Shown: positions 8,891 through 16,524 of the stretch, in pieces
Layout of the letters: each line of letters starts with the position of its first letter
Position numbering within the stretch: position 1 is the first letter of the stretch
NCBI RefSeq assembly: GCF_001570605.1
Contig: NZ_BBXG01000002.1
Coordinates: 639,678-703,677 of the forward strand
DNA from: Herbidospora cretacea
GTDB taxonomy: Bacteria > Actinomycetota > Actinomycetes > Streptosporangiales > Streptosporangiaceae
Direction of reading: 5' to 3'
Length of the DNA stretch: 64,000 nt
The notes under the pieces: model-generated
What the model was told of the DNA's origin: nothing
The model's database searches: none
Seen by the model: only the letters and a program-made list of their open reading frames with translations
Position numbers and translations under genes: made by a program

Positions 8891-8910
8891 TCTCCGCTAC
8901 CTGGTCTTCG

Positions 8911-9312
8911 CTACTTGGTCTTCGCCTTGTCGGCGACGATCTCGGCGGCCAGGGCGACGCACTCGGCGCAGATCCGGCCGCCCTCGCCGTAGACCATGTG
9001 CAGGTGCGGGTTCGGCGGCTTGCGGCAGAACGAGCAGGCCGCCGCGCGCCGGACCTTGCGGGCGGAGAACGGGTGGGTGAAGTTGCGGGTGAAACGCTTG
9101 CGGGCGGCCTGCTTCGACACGCCGAGGCGGTCACCGATGGCCGTCCAGGAGGTGCCCGCGGCGCGGGCGTCGCGGACCGCCAGATCGATCAGGGCGTCGG
9201 CGTCGCGGGTCAGCTCCTGGCTCAGCTCGTTGGCCGCGGCCAGGGTTTCCAGCGGGTCAGAGGGGTTGGCCGCGCGTTTGCGTGCGCGGGCGAGTAACTC
9301 TGATGGCTCCAT
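8911..9312 (-). CDS. ClpX-type C4 zinc-finger protein with helix-turn-helix
   Basis: A 133-residue protein combining an N-terminal helical region with a helix-turn-helix-like segment (SWTAIGDRLGVSKQAARKRF, residues about 55-74) and a C-terminal ClpX-type zinc finger: CSFC at about 92-95 and CAEC at about 118-121. It lacks the AAA ATPase of true ClpX. The ATG at 9312 has a perfect inverted repeat (9315-9333) directly upstream, suggesting autoregulation. MmcQ/YjbR lies upstream on the same strand. Such small actinobacterial proteins are usually annotated only by the zinc finger; a DNA-binding role is inferred from the HTH. Confidence 0.75.
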   Translation of the reverse strand: MEPSELLARARKRAANPSDPLETLAAANELSQELTRDADALIDLAVRDARAAGTSWTAIGDRLGVSKQAARKRFTRNFTHPFSARKVRRAAACSFCRKPPNPHLHMVYGEGGRICAECVALAAEIVADKAKTK

Positions 9313-9314
9313 GT

Positions 9315-9333
9315 TGACAACTTTAGGTTGTCA
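9315..9333. promoter_or_regulatory. Perfect inverted repeat at the start of the zinc-finger/HTH gene
   Basis: TGACAAC at 9315-9321 and GTTGTCA at 9327-9333 are exact complements with a 5-base spacer, ending two bases before the start codon of the minus-strand gene at 8911-9312. The position suits a repressor site overlapping the transcription or translation start. Confidence 0.55.
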
Positions 9334-9339
9334 TATCTG

Positions 9340-9702
9340 TCAGAGCAACTTGCTGAGGCGTTTCGGCGCGACGAGCCGGTAACTCTCCTCGACCCAGTCC
9401 TGGAGCACGTCGAACGCGGGCAGGTCGGCCTCGAAGGGCACGGTCACCCAGCCCGACCGGCCCAGGCCGTAGCGGCTGGGGGCGGCGCCCGGCACGCTCA
9501 GCGCGTGGCCGTGGGCGGTGTTCAGCTTGACGCCGAACGTGGGGCGGTACTTCTCGGTCGGCTCGGTGACGCCCAGGAAGACGAAGATCTTCTTGTTCAC
9601 CTTGACGACGGCGTCGCCCTCCCACGGGAAGTCCTCGAACGCCTCGGGGAGGCTGAGGGCGTACTCCCGCAGGGCCTCTCTGGTTTCTCGCCAGCTACTC
9701 AT
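9340..9702 (-). CDS. MmcQ/YjbR family protein
   Basis: A 120-residue protein of the MmcQ/YjbR (CyaY-fold, DUF419) family. It shows the typical N-terminal LPEAFEDFPWEGDAVVKVNK and a middle lysine/threonine-rich VTEPTEKYRPTFGVKL segment, followed by GRSGWVTVPFEADLP. YjbR members are often described as double-wing DNA-binding proteins, but the biological role is uncertain. Full length for the family. The stop lies 27 bases before the zinc-finger/HTH gene start, so cotranscription is possible although an inverted repeat intervenes. Confidence 0.88.
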   Translation of the reverse strand: MSSWRETREALREYALSLPEAFEDFPWEGDAVVKVNKKIFVFLGVTEPTEKYRPTFGVKLNTAHGHALSVPGAAPSRYGLGRSGWVTVPFEADLPAFDVLQDWVEESYRLVAPKRLSKLL

Positions 9703-9772
9703 GTGCTACTCACCGGTAACTTGGGATGCGGGGCTCAGGCCCGGGTGCTGGATGGGCCTCCAGCATTGCCGC

Positions 9773-10054
9773 ATGACCAAGCCTGTGCCAAACAAGACCA
9801 CGTCCGCCTACTTCGTGCAGTCCGTCATCTCCTTCGGCCTGTCACTCGGCGCCCTCACGCTCGGGGTCGCCTACCTGCCCGTGAACCCCTGGATCCGCTC
9901 GTTCTTCGCCGTCGGCGTCTTCTACCTGGTCACCGCGTCGTTCACGCTGGCCAAGGTGATCCGCGACCGGCAGGAGGAGTCGGCCGTGGTGGCCCGGGTC
10001 GACCAGGCGAGACTCGACCGGCTCCTCGCCGAGCACGATCCGTATCAGAACTAG
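9773..10054 (+). CDS. YiaA/YiaB family small inner-membrane protein
   Basis: A 93-residue membrane protein starting MTKPVPNKTTSAYFVQSVIS, with two transmembrane segments (about residues 13-33 and 42-62) joined by the short PVNPW loop, followed by a charged tail (KVIRDRQEESAVVARVDQAR). This matches the YiaA/B two-helix domain of unknown function. The ATG at 9773 is chosen because upstream sequence in this frame is not membrane-like and overlaps the divergent MmcQ gene. Its TAG stop shares bases with the stop of the convergent L,D-transpeptidase gene (10051-10054). Confidence 0.85.
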   Translation: MTKPVPNKTTSAYFVQSVISFGLSLGALTLGVAYLPVNPWIRSFFAVGVFYLVTASFTLAKVIRDRQEESAVVARVDQARLDRLLAEHDPYQN

Positions 10055-11421
10055 ACATACTTGCTTTGGGCGCCGAGGACGTGAACCGGCTCGCCGGTTC
10101 TGACCATGGCGTACACGATCTTCGAGGTGTGGATCGGGATCCGGATGCATCCGTGTGAGGCCGGATATTTCGGTACCTCCGAGGATCCGTGCATGGCGAT
10201 GCCGCCGTTGAAGTAGATCGAGTTGAACATCGTGCCCAGCGGGCTGGTCGTCCAGCCCGGGGCACGGGTCCCGGCCGCGTAGGTGCCCACGGGGGTGCGC
10301 GCGAAGCCGCAGTGGCCGTTGTCGCAGTAAGACCGGTTCGCGCCCGTCGAGATGTGGGTGGTCAGGTCGGGCTTTCCGTCGCGCCAGATGGTGAGCAGCT
10401 GGCGCCGGACGTCGATCTCCACCCGGTTGGTGAGCCTGGGGCGGACCAGCGGCCTCACCCGGCGCGGGTGGCGGAGCGCGCGCATCGTGTCCTGGTCGAT
10501 GCGGTTGGTCATACGCAGGCCGTTGACCTTCTGGAACGCCCAGACGGCGTAGCGCGTCGTCTCGCCGTAGCGGCCGTCGTCGACGCCGGAGTCGAAGCCG
10601 AGCACCCGCAGACGCTGCTTCATCGCGCGGATCTGGGGGCTCTTCTCGCCGAACTTCATGACCTCGGGCCGGCGGTGCTCGTGCCGGTGGTGACCGGCCT
10701 GCTGGGCGTGGTGAACGTTGCCGTGGTGGCCGCCGTCGTGCCGGGCGTGCATGTTCGGATGATCGTGGTGGCCGCCGCCGTGGTGCCGGGCATGCGTGTT
10801 CCCGAGCTCGTGGTGCCGGGCGTGGTCGTTCCCGTGATCGTGGTGACCGTCGTGGCGCCTGTCGTGCATGTTCGGGTGCTCGTGATGACCCTCGTGATGC
10901 CGGGCGTGGTTGTTCGCACGGTCGTGATGACCCTCGTGGTGCCGGGCGTGCGTGTTGGGGTGCTCGTGGTGCCGGGCGTGGGCGTTCCAGCGCTCGTGGC
11001 GACCCTCGTGGTGCCTGGCGTGCTCGTTCGCCTGCTCCTCGTGACCCCGGGTGTGCATGTTCGGGTGTTCGCGTCGCGGGTCGTGGCGGCGGGTGGCGGT
11101 GCGGGTTTCGGCGTACCGGAAGTGGACCGCTCGGCGGGTGCCGCGGTCGGCGGTGTGCGGGCGGCTCACGGTGGGGCGCGCGAACTGGCCGGTGTCCGTC
11201 CGGCGGTATCCGGTGGTTTGGGCGCGCGTCACAGCAGGGCGCCGGTCCCGTGTGGTGTGGACGGTCGGGCGCCCGTGCTGCCTGTTCTCCTGAATGTGCT
11301 TGTGATGCCGATCCTTCACGGCGCGGTGGCCGTGCTCTCTATCCGCCGAATCGGCGAAGGCCGCCGACCCGGTGATCAACGCCAGCCCGAATCCGAGGCT
11401 GACGACCATATATGTCCGCAT
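10051..11421 (-). CDS. Secreted L,D-transpeptidase with peptidoglycan-binding domain and histidine-rich repeat region
   Basis: A 456-residue exported wall enzyme. Residues 1-24 are a signal peptide (cleavage near AFADS). Residues about 117-254 are an unusual low-complexity segment rich in His, Arg, Asn, Gly and Glu, built from HARHHEGHHE-like units. A PG_binding_1 domain follows (about 255-320; EKSPQIRAMKQRLRVLGFDS), then a YkuD catalytic domain (about 330-456) with the active-site motif SHGCIRI. It would form 3-3 cross-links in peptidoglycan or anchor proteins. The ATG start carries the signal peptide directly. The histidine tract is not part of the family and could bind metal or the wall. 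Confidence 0.9.
   Translation of the reverse strand: MRTYMVVSLGFGLALITGSAAFADSADREHGHRAVKDRHHKHIQENRQHGRPTVHTTRDRRPAVTRAQTTGYRRTDTGQFARPTVSRPHTADRGTRRAVHFRYAETRTATRRHDPRREHPNMHTRGHEEQANEHARHHEGRHERWNAHARHHEHPNTHARHHEGHHDRANNHARHHEGHHEHPNMHDRRHDGHHDHGNDHARHHELGNTHARHHGGGHHDHPNMHARHDGGHHGNVHHAQQAGHHRHEHRRPEVMKFGEKSPQIRAMKQRLRVLGFDSGVDDGRYGETTRYAVWAFQKVNGLRMTNRIDQDTMRALRHPRRVRPLVRPRLTNRVEIDVRRQLLTIWRDGKPDLTTHISTGANRSYCDNGHCGFARTPVGTYAAGTRAPGWTTSPLGTMFNSIYFNGGIAMHGSSEVPKYPASHGCIRIPIHTSKIVYAMVRTGEPVHVLGAQSKYV
10660..11073. repeat. Coding tandem repeats of the histidine-rich tract
   Basis: The DNA for residues about 117-254 of the L,D-transpeptidase consists of imperfect units coding for HARHHEGHHE and HPNMHARHD-like blocks. 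The repetition leaves a long open frame on the opposite strand. Such tracts usually vary in length between strains. Confidence 0.7.
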
Positions 11422-11490
11422 GGGGGCGAAATTCCCACGATGATCACCGGACAGACCGGACTTAGGCGATCTTGGCGGAAAGATGATCCT

Positions 11491-12510
11491 TTAGTAGGCG
11501 AGTGCCTTTGTCTTCGCCCCCGGAGCCAGCATCGTCTCCTGGAACTTCGGGAACGCGACCGTACGGGCGTCGCCGTCGCTGGTGTAGCGCTCGCCCGGGT
11601 TGGCCTTCAGCCAGTCGAGCCACCCCGTCGAGCAGAACTTCGCGCAGTCGCCCTTCTTGTCCATCGAGCGGATCCGTGGGATGCCCAGCGGGTCGAACGC
11701 GCTGCTGAACGGCGACTGGGCCGGCATGTATCCCGCCAGGAACACGCCGGAGTAGTTGTACTTCACTCCCTTCTCGGAGCCCTTGAGCGCCCACTCCTTG
11801 GTCGTCGGCTGGTTGCCGTAGGGGAGCGCGAAGGTGACCACCTCACCGCCGTTGAGGTCGGTGATCAGCTTGTGGCCCGCCGTGACCTCGTCGACCACGA
11901 TCTTCTTCGACTTGCCCATCAGGTTGGTGTGGTCTTTGGTGTGGTTGCCGAGTTCGTAGCCGTGCTGCTTGAGCCAGGCGACGATCTGCGCCTGCTCGGA
12001 CGGGCTGCTCTTGCCGAACATGTCCCGCGTCACATAGAAGGTCGCCACCGGGCGGAAGCCCGGGTTGCGCGCGGCCACCTCCTGCAGGATCGCCACCGCC
12101 GTGTCCTTCGCCGGGGTGCCGGTCCCGTCGAGGGTGACCTGCGACGGTGACGAGTCGTCGAAGGTCAGCACGACCGGGTGCTTCCCGGCCGGAATGTCGA
12201 TCTTCCCGGTCACGTATTCGGCCGCCGTGACCGGCACGTAGCCTTCCTTGGCCAGTCGTTCCAGCTCGGTGCGGAACTGCTTGGGCGTACGGTCGTCCTG
12301 GGTCGCCGGGTTCTCGATGATGCGGTGATACATCAGAACCGGGATCTGACCCAGTTCGTTGGCCTTGACCGCCTTGGCGTTGGCCGCGCTCACGGGCTTG
12401 ATCGCCGCCGGTTTGACGTCCACCGCCGAGGCGGGCTTCTGGTCCTGGTTGGCGCCACATGCCACACACCCGGCCAGCACGATCAATCCGACAGTCGCCG
12501 CGGCTCTCAT
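11491..12510 (-). CDS. Polysaccharide deacetylase family lipoprotein
   Basis: A 339-residue secreted lipoprotein with a lipobox near residue 15 (VLIVLAGC-type, then a second Cys in VACGANQ). The NodB/polysaccharide deacetylase fold is seen in MYHRII at the start of the domain, VLTFDDSSPS carrying the Asp pair, and the zinc-binding His-x3-His in ELGNHTKDHTNL. It probably removes acetyl groups from peptidoglycan or an extracellular glycan. The ATG at 12510 is chosen over a GTG at 12534 because GGAGGGG lies 7 bases upstream. The gene follows no obvious partner; the L,D-transpeptidase gene downstream on the same strand suggests an envelope neighbourhood. Confidence 0.9.
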   Translation of the reverse strand: MRAAATVGLIVLAGCVACGANQDQKPASAVDVKPAAIKPVSAANAKAVKANELGQIPVLMYHRIIENPATQDDRTPKQFRTELERLAKEGYVPVTAAEYVTGKIDIPAGKHPVVLTFDDSSPSQVTLDGTGTPAKDTAVAILQEVAARNPGFRPVATFYVTRDMFGKSSPSEQAQIVAWLKQHGYELGNHTKDHTNLMGKSKKIVVDEVTAGHKLITDLNGGEVVTFALPYGNQPTTKEWALKGSEKGVKYNYSGVFLAGYMPAQSPFSSAFDPLGIPRIRSMDKKGDCAKFCSTGWLDWLKANPGERYTSDGDARTVAFPKFQETMLAPGAKTKALAY

Positions 12511-12722
12511 CTGGTAGCCCCTCCGGTTCGTCACGTCATTGACACGGAGAGTGATCCCCTTTGGTGAGGACTAAGAGGGCTAAGAACTTTTAAAGTTCGC
12601 GTACAGGGCGAAATGTGGCATTCGGGATGCCGGTGGCGAGGGGGGCGAAGCGTCGCCGACCGGCATCCCGTCCGCCATCGTGAGGACGCCACCGGCCATG
12701 CCCCTGACCTGTGGCGGCGATC

Positions 12723-13553
12723 TCATGATGACGTCGTGATCCGCTCCTCTCCGGAGTAGACGTTCATGGACCGGCCACGGACGAACCCGAGCAGGGTCAA
12801 CCCGGATTCGGCGGCGAGCTCCACCGCCAAGCTTGACGGCGCGGACACCGCCGCCAGCACCGGAACGCCCGCCATGACGGCCTTCTGGACGAGTTCGAAC
12901 GAGGCCCTGCCCGACACCATGAGCGCCGTTTGCCGAAGGGGCAGCCGGCCGTCTCTCAGCGCCCACCCGACGAGCTTGTCGACCGCGTTGTGCCGCCCGA
13001 CGTCCTCCCGGACGCACAGGGCCCGACCGGCCGGGGTGAACAGCCCGGCGGCGTGCAGGCCGCCGGTGCGGTCGAACACCTTCTGGGCGGTGCGCAGCCG
13101 CTCGGGCAGCTCGGCGACGACCTCCTCGGAGAAGGTGACGTCGTCGGGGGCGACGTCCCAGCGCGCGACGGTCCGGACGGCGTCGAGCGAGGCCTTGCCG
13201 CACACCCCGCACGACGAGGTCGTGTAGAAGTTGCGCTCCAGCGAGGTGGCGGGCAGGGTCACGCCCGTCGTGAGCCGCACGTCGAGCACGTTGTAGGTGT
13301 TCTGCCCGTTCTCCAGCGCGCCCGCGCAGTAGCGGATGGCCTCGATGTCGCCCGCCCCGCCGATGACGCCCTCGCTGACGAGGAACCCGGCGGCCAGGTC
13401 GAAGTCGTCGCCGGGCGTGCGCATCGTGATGGTGAGCGGCCTGCCGTTGAGCCGGATCTCCAGCGGTTCCTCGGCGGCCAGGGCGTCGACGCGGTGACTG
13501 GGCCCCGTCTCGCGCAGCCGCAGGATCCGCCGCTGGACGGTGACCCTACCCAT
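12723..13553 (-). CDS. fdhD: Formate dehydrogenase accessory sulfurtransferase FdhD
   Basis: A 276-residue FdhD homologue. FdhD delivers sulfur from a cysteine desulfurase to the molybdenum cofactor of formate dehydrogenase, without which the enzyme is inactive. The diagnostic double-cysteine motif is present (SSCGVCGKASLD, around residue 115), as are the family blocks TPGDDFDLAAGFLVSEGVI and REDVGRHNAVDKLVG. The start at 13553 overlaps the end of the iron-sulfur subunit by 8 bases, so it is the last gene of the four-gene operon 18450 to 12723. Its presence supports a Mo/W-bisMGD formate dehydrogenase rather than another molybdoenzyme. Confidence 0.96.
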   Translation of the reverse strand: MGRVTVQRRILRLRETGPSHRVDALAAEEPLEIRLNGRPLTITMRTPGDDFDLAAGFLVSEGVIGGAGDIEAIRYCAGALENGQNTYNVLDVRLTTGVTLPATSLERNFYTTSSCGVCGKASLDAVRTVARWDVAPDDVTFSEEVVAELPERLRTAQKVFDRTGGLHAAGLFTPAGRALCVREDVGRHNAVDKLVGWALRDGRLPLRQTALMVSGRASFELVQKAVMAGVPVLAAVSAPSSLAVELAAESGLTLLGFVRGRSMNVYSGEERITTSS

Positions 13554-14412
13554 CGGAGGCCACGTTCTGGACGTGCTGGAAACCGAACCGCCCCTTGATG
13601 CAGAGGTTGCCGTGGGTCACCGGGTTGTCATGGGGCGAGGTGACCTTGACGATCTTGTTGTCCTGGACGTGGAGGGTGAGGTTGCAGCCGACCCCGCAGT
13701 AGCTGCAGATCGTCGTGGTCTGCGTCTGGCTCTCCTGGTCCCAGGTGCCGTCGGCGCGCATGTCGAACTCGTTCTTGAACGACAGCGCGCCCGTCGGGCA
13801 GACCTCGACGCAGTTGCCGCAGAACACGCAGGCCGAGTCGGTCAGCGGGGCGTCGAACTCGGTGGAGATCGTGGCGTCGAAGCCGCGCCCGGCGACGGAG
13901 ATGGCGAAGGAGTTCTGCCACTGCTCCCCGCACGCGTCGACGCACTTGTAGCAGAGGATGCACTTGCTGTAGTCACGCACGTAGAGGTCGTTGTCGACTT
14001 TCGGCGGCTCGGCGACCGTGGCGGCGTCGTCGCCGAAGCGGCCCGGATCGGCGTCGTATTCGGCGATCCACTCGGCCGCGCCCGGAGTCGTCGACAGGTC
14101 GACCGAGGAGGCGAGCAGCTCCAGGACCACCTTGCGGCTGTGGCGGGCCCGGTCGGAGTCGGTCGTGACGACCATGCCGGCCTCGGCCCTGCGGGAGCAC
14201 GCCGGGGCGAGGGTGCGGGCCCCCTCGACCTCGACGACGCAGACGCGGCAGGCGTTCTTCGGGTTGAGGGTGTCGCCGTAGCAGAGGGTCGGGATGTCCT
14301 TCCCGGCCGCCTGGCACGCGTCGAGCAGGGTGTCGCCTTCCGGGACGCGCATCGCCTCGCCGTCGACGGTGATCTCGATGAGCCGCCGGGGCGGACGCAG
14401 AGGGACGCTCAT
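13546..14412 (-). CDS. Formate dehydrogenase iron-sulfur subunit (FdhA N-terminal half)
   Basis: A 288-residue electron-transfer subunit. Residues about 10-85 are a plant-ferredoxin-like [2Fe-2S] domain with CRVC and a distal Cys (NuoG N-terminus type). Residues about 145-210 carry two [4Fe-4S] ferredoxin clusters (CILCYKCVDAC and CVFCGNCVEVCPTG). Residues about 232-285 carry the small [4Fe-4S] domain that normally begins the molybdopterin subunit (CSYCGVGCNLTL, then CIKGRFGFQHV). Thus it corresponds to the front half of a cytosolic NAD-dependent FdhA, separated from the catalytic half at 16525-18450. It overlaps the NuoEF-like gene by ATGA and FdhD by 8 bases. Confidence 0.9.
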   Translation of the reverse strand: MSVPLRPPRRLIEITVDGEAMRVPEGDTLLDACQAAGKDIPTLCYGDTLNPKNACRVCVVEVEGARTLAPACSRRAEAGMVVTTDSDRARHSRKVVLELLASSVDLSTTPGAAEWIAEYDADPGRFGDDAATVAEPPKVDNDLYVRDYSKCILCYKCVDACGEQWQNSFAISVAGRGFDATISTEFDAPLTDSACVFCGNCVEVCPTGALSFKNEFDMRADGTWDQESQTQTTTICSYCGVGCNLTLHVQDNKIVKVTSPHDNPVTHGNLCIKGRFGFQHVQNVASDG

Positions 14413-16517
14413 GGGTTCTCCTTCGCCGTGAAGACACCGAGACGGTCGATCGCCGATTCGACGGCGTTCCAGGCGGTCTGGCCCAGACCGCAGATCGAGG
14501 CGTCGCGCATGGCCTGCCCGACCTCGCGCAGCAGCAGTAGATCGCCGTCACTACGGCGCTTGGAGAGCCGGTGGAGGGCCTCCTCCTGGCGGACCGTGCC
14601 GACCCGGCAGGGCACGCACTGCCCGCACGACTCGTCGCGGAAGAACTCGGCGATGCGCAGCAGCACACCCGGCAGCTCGACCGTGTCGTCGAGCACCAGC
14701 ACGACCCCCGAGCCGAGCGTGGCCCCGGCGGCGCGGGTGCCCTCGAACGTCAGCGGGATGTCGAGCTCGTCGGCCCGGACGAAGGCCCCCGCCGCCCCGC
14801 CCAGCAGCACCGCCCGCAGCTCGCCGGTCGCGCCCCCGGCCAGCTCCAGCAGGTCGCGCAGGGTCGCGCCGAACGGCAGCTCGTAGATGCCCGGCCGCCC
14901 GACCGTGCCGGACACGCAGAACAGCTTGGTGCCCGTGGACGAGGAGGTGCCGACGGCGGCGTAGGCCGCGGCCCCCATCTCCAGGATGTGCGGGACGTTG
15001 ACCAGGGTCTCGACGTTGTTGACGACCGTGGGCTTGCCGAACAGGCCCTTCTCCACCGGGAACGGGGGTTTGGTGCGGGGCTCGCCCCGGAAACCCTCGA
15101 TCGAGTTGAAGATCGCGGTCTCCTCGCCGCAGATGTAGGCCCCGGCGCCGCGCCGGATCTCGATGTCGAAGGAGAACCCCTGGCCGAGGATGTCGTCGCC
15201 CAGCAGACCCCGTGACCTCGCGACGGCGATGGCGTTGTCGAGCCGCCTCAGCGCGCGGGGGTATTCGCCCCGGATGTAGAGGTAGCCGAGCGCGCAGCCG
15301 GTGGCGTAACCCGCGATCGTCATGGCCTCGATCAGGGCGAACGGGTCGCCCTCCATGACGACCCGGTCCTTGAACGTGCCCGGCTCGCTCTCGTCGGCGT
15401 TGCAGACGAGGTAATGGGGACGGTCGAGCTGACGCGCGGTCGCCTCCCACTTACGGCCGGTGGGGAAGGCCGCGCCGCCCCGCCCGACCAGCCCCGACTC
15501 CAGGACTTCCCGGATGACTCCGGTGGGGCCGAGCTCGAAGGCCCGGCGCAGGCCGGTGTAGCCTCCGGTGGCCCGGTAGTCGTCGAGACTCAGGGGGTCG
15601 ACGACCCCGACGCGTCTGAGCAGAACCAGACCGGCTGGCGCGGAATGACCGGGTGACCGGCCGGAGCCCGCCGCAGCACCTGGGTCGGCAGCCGCCGCCG
15701 CAGCCGGGTCGGCGCTCGCTGCCGCACCTGGGTCGACGTCCGCCGCCGTACCCGGGTCGGCGCCCGCTGCCGCACCTGGGTCGACGTCCGCTGCCGCAGC
15801 CGGGTCCGCGCCCGCTGCCGCAGCCGGGCTCGCCGCGCCGGCCGAGACATGATCGGCCGACTGGTCAGCGGAAGCGGACTGCGGCGTGGTGTCGGTCGTG
15901 GTCTGGGGCGTGGTCTGGGGCGTGGTCTGGGGCCAGCTTTGGGGCACCGCCGCCTCGACCGGAGGTTCCTCCGTGACGTCGGGCCACGCTTGACCGACCG
16001 AGCATGGCCCGTAGACGGCATTGGCGGGGGGATCGCCTGCTTCGATCGCCAGGGCGGCCGGGGCGCGCTCGCACAGCCCCAGGCAGGGGCTCGGCTGCCA
16101 CGAGACGCCGGGAGGGCCGAAGCGCTCCTCGACGTCGCGGCGGATCGCCTCGGCGCCCTTGGCCGCGCAGGCCAGGTCGGTGCAGACATGGAGCATCCGG
16201 GGCGGGCGCGGCTTGACGGAGAACAGCGAGTAGAAGGTCGCCACCGAGTAGGCCTCGGCCGGGGGGACGGTCAGGCGGCGGCAGATGTAGTCGAGCGCGC
16301 CCTCGCTGATCCAGCCGACCCGGTCGTTGACCGCGTGGAGGGCGGGCAGCAGCAGGTCGCGCCGGTCGCGTGCGGCCCGGGGGGCCTGGGCGGCGAAGCG
16401 CAGGTCGAACTCGGTGCGGTCGCCGCCGTCCCAGGCGGAGGAGGGCGCTCCGAGGAGCGCGTTGACGGCGGCGCGCTCCTCGGCGGTCAGTTCGGCGTCG
16501 CGGAACCGGAGATCCAT
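14409..16517 (-). CDS. Fused NuoE-NuoF-like diaphorase subunit of formate dehydrogenase
   Basis: A 702-residue fusion that would pass formate electrons to NAD+. Residues about 1-175 are NuoE-like, a thioredoxin-fold [2Fe-2S] domain with Cys in CTDLACAAKG and SPCLGLC. Residues about 185-320 are a low-complexity Gln/Thr then Ala/Asp/Pro linker with 8-residue repeats. Residues about 330-702 are NuoF-like, with the FMN/NAD-binding GRGGAAFPTGRKW and the [4Fe-4S] motif SCGQCVPCRVGT. The gene lies 7 bases after the catalytic subunit and overlaps the iron-sulfur subunit. Fusion of NuoE and NuoF is known in NAD-reducing formate dehydrogenases and hydrogenases. Confidence 0.93.
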   Translation of the reverse strand: MDLRFRDAELTAEERAAVNALLGAPSSAWDGGDRTEFDLRFAAQAPRAARDRRDLLLPALHAVNDRVGWISEGALDYICRRLTVPPAEAYSVATFYSLFSVKPRPPRMLHVCTDLACAAKGAEAIRRDVEERFGPPGVSWQPSPCLGLCERAPAALAIEAGDPPANAVYGPCSVGQAWPDVTEEPPVEAAVPQSWPQTTPQTTPQTTTDTTPQSASADQSADHVSAGAASPAAAAGADPAAAADVDPGAAAGADPGTAADVDPGAAASADPAAAAAADPGAAAGSGRSPGHSAPAGLVLLRRVGVVDPLSLDDYRATGGYTGLRRAFELGPTGVIREVLESGLVGRGGAAFPTGRKWEATARQLDRPHYLVCNADESEPGTFKDRVVMEGDPFALIEAMTIAGYATGCALGYLYIRGEYPRALRRLDNAIAVARSRGLLGDDILGQGFSFDIEIRRGAGAYICGEETAIFNSIEGFRGEPRTKPPFPVEKGLFGKPTVVNNVETLVNVPHILEMGAAAYAAVGTSSSTGTKLFCVSGTVGRPGIYELPFGATLRDLLELAGGATGELRAVLLGGAAGAFVRADELDIPLTFEGTRAAGATLGSGVVLVLDDTVELPGVLLRIAEFFRDESCGQCVPCRVGTVRQEEALHRLSKRRSDGDLLLLREVGQAMRDASICGLGQTAWNAVESAIDRLGVFTAKENP
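15650..15835. repeat. 24-base coding repeats of the NuoE-NuoF linker
   Basis: The linker of the fused subunit is encoded by about six imperfect 24-base units giving ADPGAAAG/ADVDPGAA-like octapeptides. Extent is approximate. It is a flexible spacer; unit number is likely to vary among strains. Confidence 0.6.
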
Positions 16518-16524
16518 GCGCCGG

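Noticed and set aside
10189..12150. Plus-strand frame of 653 codons
   Set aside because: It is antisense to the His-rich L,D-transpeptidase and the deacetylase, both of which have domains and starts; the open frame results from the repeat composition.
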